Source: an uncultured Oxalobacter sp. (GTDB taxonomy: Bacteria > Pseudomonadota > Gammaproteobacteria > Burkholderiales > Burkholderiaceae_D). Taken from it: a stretch of 50,025 nucleotides of DNA. This document shows positions 45,061 through 50,025 of this stretch, in pieces; within the stretch, counting starts at the first letter, position 1; each line of letters opens with the position of its first letter. Both the position numbers and the translations under genes were made by a program. The notes beneath the pieces are model-generated. The model ran no database searches and had not been told where the DNA came from. It was given only the letters and a program-made list of their open reading frames with translations. Location of the stretch: the NCBI GenBank assembly GCA_934401755.1, contig CAKRSU010000012.1, positions 1-50,025 of the forward strand, written 5' to 3'.

Positions 45061-47004
45061 ATGAATTTATTTTTTGAAGAGTCCGGGGAATTTAAGTCCG
45101 GTCAAATTACAGGCCAAGTGGGTGAATCTTTCCAAGTTGAATTGCCAACAGGAAAACGAACCAAAGTTCGGAAAAAAGATGTTTTGTTCCAATATAGCAC
45201 TCAAGAACCAGCTGAGTTGTTAACGATCGCTCAGCAAATGGCAGAGGATATTGATCTGGATTTTCTTTGGGAAGTTGCCGGTGAAAATGAGTTTGATTAT
45301 ATGGCTTTAGGCAGTGAATACTATGGTCATGAGCCACAACCGGTAGAATCAGCGGCGTTGTTGATGTGTTTGCATTCAGCGCCAATGTATTTTTATCGAA
45401 AAGGTCATGGTCATTATAAATGTGCGCCAGAAAAAGCACTTAAGGCAGCATTAGCGAGTATCGAAAAGAAAAAACAGCAAGCATTGATCCAAAAACAATA
45501 TGTGGATTTAATGCGTCAGGGTGCTTTGCCGGATGCGATTAAAAGCAATGCAATCCGATTATTATGTAAGCCTGATAAAAATAGTATTGAATATAAGGCA
45601 TTGACGGAAATTTGCGAAGAACAGCATGTGCCTGCCGAGAAATTGTTGTTAAATCTTGGGGGAATTCCAGATGCCAAATCTTTGCATCTTTCTCGTTTTG
45701 TTTATGAATATTTTTCTCAAGGGGTTGGGTTCCCCGATCTTTCAGAAACCAAGACGGATTTTGATTTACCGATTTCTTCAGTTAATGCTTTTTCAATTGA
45801 TGATGTTACAACGACAGAGATTGATGATGCTTTATCGGTAACGAGTCTGCCAGATGGTCGATATAAAATTGGGGTACATATCGCCGCACCTGCATTGGGA
45901 ATTGTGCCGGATGATCATTGGGATAAGATTGCTCGGCAACGACTTTCAACGGTTTATATGCCCGGGGACAAGATTACAATGCTGCCGGATAAATTAGTCG
46001 ATCGCTTTACTTTAAGTGCTGGGGAATATCGTCCCGCATTAAGTCTTTATGCTGTGGTAGATCCGGTAGATTGGTCGGTGATTGAAACGGAGAGCTGTGC
46101 TGAAAAAATTTGTGTGGCAGATAATCTTCGCCATAATGATTTAGATGATGTTGTGACCGCTGATCATTTAGCACTAGGCAGTGGCAATTATCCGCATAAA
46201 GAAGCGATTCAAGTATTGTGGCAATGTACGCAAGCATTTGAGCGTCAGCGTATGCTGAAAAGAGAGTCTTTTGGCTTAAAGCCAGAGCAAACGAATCGTG
46301 TTGATTTTAATTTTTATGTTTCTGAAGACGGAATCGTAACCATTACGCGTCGTCAACGTTCAGCGCCTTTGGATAAAATTGTGGCTGAAATGATGATTTT
46401 TGCAAATAGCACTTGGGGAAAATTAATGCATGATTGCGGGGTTCCTGGTGTTTATCGCTCTCAAGTTGGAAGTGGTTGGGGAAATCGTCTTCAAGTGAAA
46501 ATGGTAACACATGCTGCGCCGCATCAAGGTTTAGGTGTTGATCAGTATGCGTGGTGTACATCTCCATTACGTCGTTACACAGACTTAGTCAATCAATGGC
46601 AAATTTTGTCGTGTATTCGATATGGGAAGACTGCCCCATTAACGGCTTATTTCCGTCCTAAAGATGCTGAATTGTTTGCTATTGTGAGCGCATTTGATGC
46701 AACTTATAGTGCATATAATGAGTTTCAGGGAAAAATGGAGCGGTACTGGTGCCTTAAATGGTTAGAACAGCATCAAGTCCATCAAGCTGAGGCTGTGGCT
46801 ATTCGAGAAGATGTGATTCGTCTCGTTGATATTCCATTAACGATTCCTTTGGTTGGTATCCCTGCATTGGTACGAGGAACGAAGTTAAACGTTGAATTAA
46901 TTGCATGGGATGATGTTGAATTGACGGTTCAAGCAAGATTGACGGGGATGCCTGATGTGATACAGCCGCTTGAAGATTCTCCCAAAAATGAGGAAGAGGC
47001 ATAA
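45061..47004 (+). CDS. RNase II/RNB-family exoribonuclease
   Basis: The 647-residue protein has an N-terminal nucleic-acid-binding part followed by the RNB catalytic domain. Metal-binding aspartates are in FSIDDVTTTEIDDALS (244-259), and the RNA-channel block YAWCTSPLRRYTDLVNQWQ is near residues 496-514. RNB enzymes degrade RNA 3' to 5'. It is shorter than RNase R and has only a degenerate S1-like end, so RNase II-like is the safest call. Its place between the esterase and TonB-like genes recurs in Burkholderiales. Confidence 0.9.
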   Translation: MNLFFEESGEFKSGQITGQVGESFQVELPTGKRTKVRKKDVLFQYSTQEPAELLTIAQQMAEDIDLDFLWEVAGENEFDYMALGSEYYGHEPQPVESAALLMCLHSAPMYFYRKGHGHYKCAPEKALKAALASIEKKKQQALIQKQYVDLMRQGALPDAIKSNAIRLLCKPDKNSIEYKALTEICEEQHVPAEKLLLNLGGIPDAKSLHLSRFVYEYFSQGVGFPDLSETKTDFDLPISSVNAFSIDDVTTTEIDDALSVTSLPDGRYKIGVHIAAPALGIVPDDHWDKIARQRLSTVYMPGDKITMLPDKLVDRFTLSAGEYRPALSLYAVVDPVDWSVIETESCAEKICVADNLRHNDLDDVVTADHLALGSGNYPHKEAIQVLWQCTQAFERQRMLKRESFGLKPEQTNRVDFNFYVSEDGIVTITRRQRSAPLDKIVAEMMIFANSTWGKLMHDCGVPGVYRSQVGSGWGNRLQVKMVTHAAPHQGLGVDQYAWCTSPLRRYTDLVNQWQILSCIRYGKTAPLTAYFRPKDAELFAIVSAFDATYSAYNEFQGKMERYWCLKWLEQHQVHQAEAVAIREDVIRLVDIPLTIPLVGIPALVRGTKLNVELIAWDDVELTVQARLTGMPDVIQPLEDSPKNEEEA

Positions 47005-47034
47005 TTCTTATTAATTAGCGGATGCCATGAAGGG

Positions 47035-47868
47035 ATGAAACGATTTTTTCACCGCAATCGAATTCTAATACTAGGATTGGTCATATCCATTCTATTGCAT
47101 GCATTTGTATTTTTTGTGAAATTTCCTGTTTCATTGTTGCCGACCCAACAAGAAGCACCTTCTATGGAACTTCGTTTTGTCCTTCATAATCAATCATCGG
47201 CTTTTGTTGTATCAAATGACGAAAGGATTAATCAAGAAACGGCATCAAATGATCAGTTTGCAGAGAATCATAAAACGGACGAAATGGGGCGTAACGCTAA
47301 TGAAGTCGGACAAGCTGATCCAGTATCCCTTTCAAAGCATGTCATTCATCAATCATCACCGGCCAGTTCTAAAGGTTCATTGATGACTGATGATGGCAGA
47401 TATTCTGGGAATGGGGATATTGGAGGAAATGGGGATGCTCGCTCAGTGGTTTTTAGACGGGGTGTTTCCCAATCTCATGCGAGTTATGGTCAAACGCGTC
47501 CCGTTATTACCGCTTCAACGCGTAATACAACATATGCGATGTATTATCGGACGCTACGAAAACGGATTGAACATATTGGTATGATCAATTTTCCGCAATA
47601 TAACGGCGCAAGAATGTATGGTGAATTGACAGTACGTATTCCGCTTTATCAAAATGGCTCTATTTATGAACGAGAGGGGGGGCTTTCCATTGAACAATCT
47701 TCAGGCAATACTCGGTTAGATAAGGCTGCATTAGATATTGTGAGACGAGCAGCCCCTTTTGGCCCTCTTCCTAAAAATGCCCAAACAACAGATATTTGGA
47801 TTATTATTACTCGGCTAAAATTTGCTCGGGAAGGTGCTCACTCCCAGATACAATCAACTGTTCGATAA
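47035..47868 (+). CDS. TonB-like energy transducer protein
   Basis: The 277-residue protein has an N-terminal membrane anchor (ILILGLVISILLHAFVFFV), a long polar Asn/Ser/Gln/Gly-rich middle and a C-terminal TonB-type domain (YGELTVRIPLYQNGSIY, LDKAALDIVRRAAPFGPLP). The SILLHAF segment resembles the SxxxH motif of TonB transmembrane helices. The middle region lacks the Pro-Glu/Pro-Lys repeats of classical TonB. exbB/exbD are not in the window. The first in-frame ATG is used; aroE follows after 35 nt. Confidence 0.8.
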   Translation: MKRFFHRNRILILGLVISILLHAFVFFVKFPVSLLPTQQEAPSMELRFVLHNQSSAFVVSNDERINQETASNDQFAENHKTDEMGRNANEVGQADPVSLSKHVIHQSSPASSKGSLMTDDGRYSGNGDIGGNGDARSVVFRRGVSQSHASYGQTRPVITASTRNTTYAMYYRTLRKRIEHIGMINFPQYNGARMYGELTVRIPLYQNGSIYEREGGLSIEQSSGNTRLDKAALDIVRRAAPFGPLPKNAQTTDIWIIITRLKFAREGAHSQIQSTVR

Positions 47869-47903
47869 TTTTCAAGTGCGAATATTTTTGATAGGAAAAG
47901 ACA

Positions 47904-48710
47904 ATGAGTGACCGTTACGCTGTTATTGGCAACCCTATTGCTCATAGCAAATCACCAGAAATTCATACGTTGTTTGCTAAACAGATGGCAGAGGATATTG
48001 TATATACAAAATTGTTAGCGCCATTAAATGGATTTCATGAAATTGTTTCTCAGTTTATCGCTGAAGGTGGAAAGGGGCTTAATGTTACGGTTCCTTTTAA
48101 GTTTGAAGCGTTCAATTTAGCGAAAAAACATACCCCTCGGGCCGTTGCTGCTGGTGCGGTTAATACATTATGTTTTGAGGGAGACGACATTATCGGTGAC
48201 AATACCGATGGTGCGGGGTTAGTGGCTGATATTACTCAAAATTTGGGGATATCGTTGACGGGCGCAAGAATTCTGTTGTTAGGGGCTGGCGGTGCTGCTT
48301 ATGGGGTTATGTTACCGTTATTAGAACAAAAACCCGAAATATTACATGTTGCCAATCGAACTTTAGATAAAGCATCATTGTTGGCATCAAGTTTTGCTTC
48401 TTACGGAAATACGGCTTCATCCAGATATGAAACACTCAATGAGCATTATGATGTTGTGATCAATGCAACTTCTGCAGGGTTACAGCAAGCCATGCCACCT
48501 GTTCCTGCGATTGTTTTTGGGCAAGGCACATTAGCATTGGATATGGTTTATGCCAGTGAGCCGACGGTGTTTATGACATTTGCGAAACAGCAAGGGGCTC
48601 AAGTAAGAGATGGTTTTGGGATGTTGCTTGAACAAGCAGCCGAGTCTTTTCTATTTTGGCGAGGGGTTCGTCCGAATACCCAATCGATATTTACTTATTT
48701 TGGACGGTGA
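47904..48710 (+). CDS. aroE: Shikimate dehydrogenase
   Basis: AroE reduces 3-dehydroshikimate to shikimate with NADPH. The substrate-site motif IGNPIAHSKSPEIH is at 8-21 and GLNVTVPFK carries the catalytic lysine; NTDGAG follows, and the dinucleotide loop is LLGAGGAAYG near residue 130. Length is 268 residues (E. coli 272). AGGAAAAG lies before ATG 47904. It pairs functionally with aroQ at 42 kb. Confidence 0.95.
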   Translation: MSDRYAVIGNPIAHSKSPEIHTLFAKQMAEDIVYTKLLAPLNGFHEIVSQFIAEGGKGLNVTVPFKFEAFNLAKKHTPRAVAAGAVNTLCFEGDDIIGDNTDGAGLVADITQNLGISLTGARILLLGAGGAAYGVMLPLLEQKPEILHVANRTLDKASLLASSFASYGNTASSRYETLNEHYDVVINATSAGLQQAMPPVPAIVFGQGTLALDMVYASEPTVFMTFAKQQGAQVRDGFGMLLEQAAESFLFWRGVRPNTQSIFTYFGR

Positions 48711-48716
48711 TAATTG

Positions 48717-49478
48717 ATGAAAGCTGCGCTTTCATGGGTGATGAAATACAAATGGTGGTTAATAACAGCGCCATTTGTATTTTTAGTTGCTTTGCAACTC
48801 TATTATTTTATCTGTATTGCTTGGTGGGTGAATTTCAATCCCTCTTCAACCAGTTTCATGCGAGAACAGCTTGCTGTTTTACGGGAGAAGAATCCCAAAG
48901 CGGAGCTTCAGCATCAATGGATTCCCTATCAAAAAATTTCAAATCATCTTAAACGTGCCATTATTGCTTCTGAAGATAGCCGTTTTGCAACACATGAAGG
49001 TGTTGAGTGGAATGGCATTTTACGGGCTTATAAAACAAATCATCGAAAGCACAAGATTGTCGCTGGCGGCTCAACGATTACTCAACAACTTGCTAAAAAT
49101 TTGTTTCTTTCAAGTAACCGAAGCTATTTTAGAAAATTACAAGAATTAGCTATTACTTATATGCTTGAGTTTTGGATGGAAAAGGAACGAATTTATGAGC
49201 TCTATTTAAATTTAGTTGAGTTTGGGGTTGGGGTATTTGGTTGTGAAGCAGCGTCACGACATTATTATGGCATTTCTGCTGCCCATTTAAGTCCTGTTCA
49301 AGCGGCAAGATTAGCGGCATTGTTACCAAAGCCACGCTATTTTGATACACATCGTAATTCGGCTTATTTAGCGCATAAAACCGCATTAATTCTTCGTCGT
49401 ATGGGAGCGGCAAAAACCCCAGAAGCCATAAAGAAAAAGACCTCTCGGCGACCTTTCTATAAATTAGGAACGATGTGA
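48717..49478 (+). CDS. mtgA: Monofunctional biosynthetic peptidoglycan transglycosylase
   Basis: MtgA polymerises lipid II into glycan strands in the periplasm. One membrane anchor is seen at about residues 14-40 (WWLITAPFVFLVALQLYYF), followed by the GT51 domain with the catalytic glutamate in IIASEDSRFATHEGVEW and the motif GGSTITQQLAKNLFLS. ATG 48717 gives 253 residues; a TTG one codon earlier is less likely. It follows aroE by 6 nt, the conserved order. Confidence 0.94.
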   Translation: MKAALSWVMKYKWWLITAPFVFLVALQLYYFICIAWWVNFNPSSTSFMREQLAVLREKNPKAELQHQWIPYQKISNHLKRAIIASEDSRFATHEGVEWNGILRAYKTNHRKHKIVAGGSTITQQLAKNLFLSSNRSYFRKLQELAITYMLEFWMEKERIYELYLNLVEFGVGVFGCEAASRHYYGISAAHLSPVQAARLAALLPKPRYFDTHRNSAYLAHKTALILRRMGAAKTPEAIKKKTSRRPFYKLGTM

Positions 49479-49480
49479 GC

Positions 49481-49507
49481 ATTTGCTTTTTTCATTGAAA
49501 AGCAAAT
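49481..49507 (+). terminator. Hairpin after mtgA
   Basis: ATTTGCTTTT (49481-49490) and AAAAGCAAAT (49498-49507) form a perfect 10-bp stem with a 7-nt loop, 2 nt after the mtgA stop. It has no U-run afterwards, so intrinsic termination is uncertain, but its place at the end of the operon fits a terminator or a 3'-end stabilising hairpin. Confidence 0.45.
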
Positions 49508-49528
49508 AGCCAAATTAAAACTTTATCG

Positions 49529-49654
49529 GTTCTAAGCGAATAATGTTTTTGTACGACACAATATGACATATTAAATGTCATAATGCTTGTCGCTTTAATT
49601 TTAATACCAGTATTGAGTTGATTTAGGTTATTTAAAGGATGGAGAGGAATATAT
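49529..49654 (+). promoter_or_regulatory. Conserved upstream block of DUF4116 copy B
   Basis: This block is nearly identical to the reverse complement of 35086-35212. It contains AATAATGTTTTTGTACGACA, the palindrome TATGACAT-ATTAA-ATGTCATA (49562-49582; one outer pair is broken compared with copy A), TTTTAATACCAGTATTGA and the GGATGGAGAGGAA ribosome site. Retention of this block in front of both repeat genes points to shared regulation or to dispersal as a unit. Confidence 0.7.
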
Positions 49655-50025
49655 ATGGCTGGTGTAAGCTGGGAAAAAAGTTTTGAAAGAAATAGACGCT
49701 TTGAAGAGGATAGAGAAAAATATATTATGGCGGCTATGAACGGAGCTTCGAAAATAGATAAACGCCTTGAAGAACAAAATTATAAATGTTGGCTGCAACG
49801 TATACAGGATTATGGGGGCGAACTACTATACTATGTTCCAGAGTCATTAAAAACTGCGAAATTTTGTTTAGAGGCGGTTAAAAGCCATGGGAGAGCATTG
49901 GAATATGTTCCAGAATCATTGAAAACCGCTGAGCTTTGTCTAGAAGCCGTTAAAAGCCATGGGAGAGCATTGGAATATGTTCCAGAATCATTGAAAACCG
50001 CTGAGCTTTGTCTAGAAGCCGTTAA
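49655..50025 (+). CDS. DUF4116 tandem-repeat protein, copy B (partial)
   Basis: The gene runs out of the window after 123 codons. It begins MAGVSWEKSFERNRRFEEDR, a charged helical N-terminus of about 55 residues different from that of copy A, followed by the same 24-residue repeats (GRALEYVPESLKTAE, LCLEAVKSH). The visible repeats in copy B are more alike than those of copy A. No signal peptide is seen. GAGAGGAA precedes ATG 49655. It lies downstream of mtgA with its own conserved upstream block. Confidence 0.85.
   Translation, partial: MAGVSWEKSFERNRRFEEDREKYIMAAMNGASKIDKRLEEQNYKCWLQRIQDYGGELLYYVPESLKTAKFCLEAVKSHGRALEYVPESLKTAELCLEAVKSHGRALEYVPESLKTAELCLEAV
49877..50025 (+). repeat. Perfect 72-bp tandem repeat in DUF4116 copy B
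   Basis: From 49877 the sequence repeats with an exact period of 72 bp: 49877-49948 and 49949-50020 are identical, and 50021-50025 begins a third unit at the window edge. The unit encodes one 24-residue DUF4116 repeat. Lack of any substitution, even at third positions, indicates very recent duplication or gene conversion. Confidence 0.92.

Overview
The window is chromosomal DNA from a betaproteobacterium, most probably a moderately AT-rich member of the Burkholderiales (Alcaligenaceae-like). The evidence is the ribosomal gene order with secY-infA-rpmJ between the spc and alpha blocks, the sequences of RpoA, S4 and SecY, and several clusters typical of that order: rsmB-DUF4390-NtrY-type kinase-response regulator, rpe-gph-trpE, aroQ-accB-accC-prmA-DUF3426-pfkB, and mpl-esterase-RNase II-TonB-like-aroE-mtgA. 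The species cannot be named from the sequence alone.

Layout. 1-14.4 kb: end of tuf, then the S10, spc and alpha ribosomal protein blocks, all on +, closed by a strong intrinsic terminator. The block is interrupted by structured spacers before rpsJ, rplC, rplN and rpsD. 14.5-23.5 kb (-): rpe, gph, a Trp-codon leader peptide, trpE, rsmB, DUF4390, a NtrY-type kinase, a short response regulator and an aldo/keto reductase. 23.7-27.4 kb (+): mltA and priA, separated by an AT-rich spacer with two perfect consensus DnaA boxes. 27.5-28.6 kb: a decayed GntR regulator and a lytic transglycosylase on the opposite strand. 29.0-33.9 kb (+): ubiD, the 4.5S SRP RNA, dnaX, ybaB, recR and rpsT.

33.9-37.2 kb is an accessory patch between rpsT and the pfkB gene. 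It holds an IS256-family transposase tail, a gene of ten exact 24-residue DUF4116 repeats, an IS30-family transposase fragment and a frameshifted rhuM gene. 37.2-42.5 kb (-) is the acetyl-CoA carboxylase/aroQ operon. After a 577-bp gene-free spacer, 43.1-49.5 kb (+) carries mpl to mtgA (cell-wall recycling, RNA turnover, TonB-like energy transduction, shikimate and peptidoglycan glycosyltransfer). The window ends inside a second DUF4116 gene.

The most notable signals are: (i) two DUF4116 loci 14 kb apart and oppositely oriented that share a conserved ~125-bp upstream block with a palindrome, plus an unmutated 72-bp tandem repeat in the second copy; (ii) a Trp-Arg-Trp leader peptide and U-run before a trpE that lacks its usual trpGDC partners; (iii) the DnaA-box cluster upstream of priA; (iv) a candidate -1 frameshift site in dnaX.
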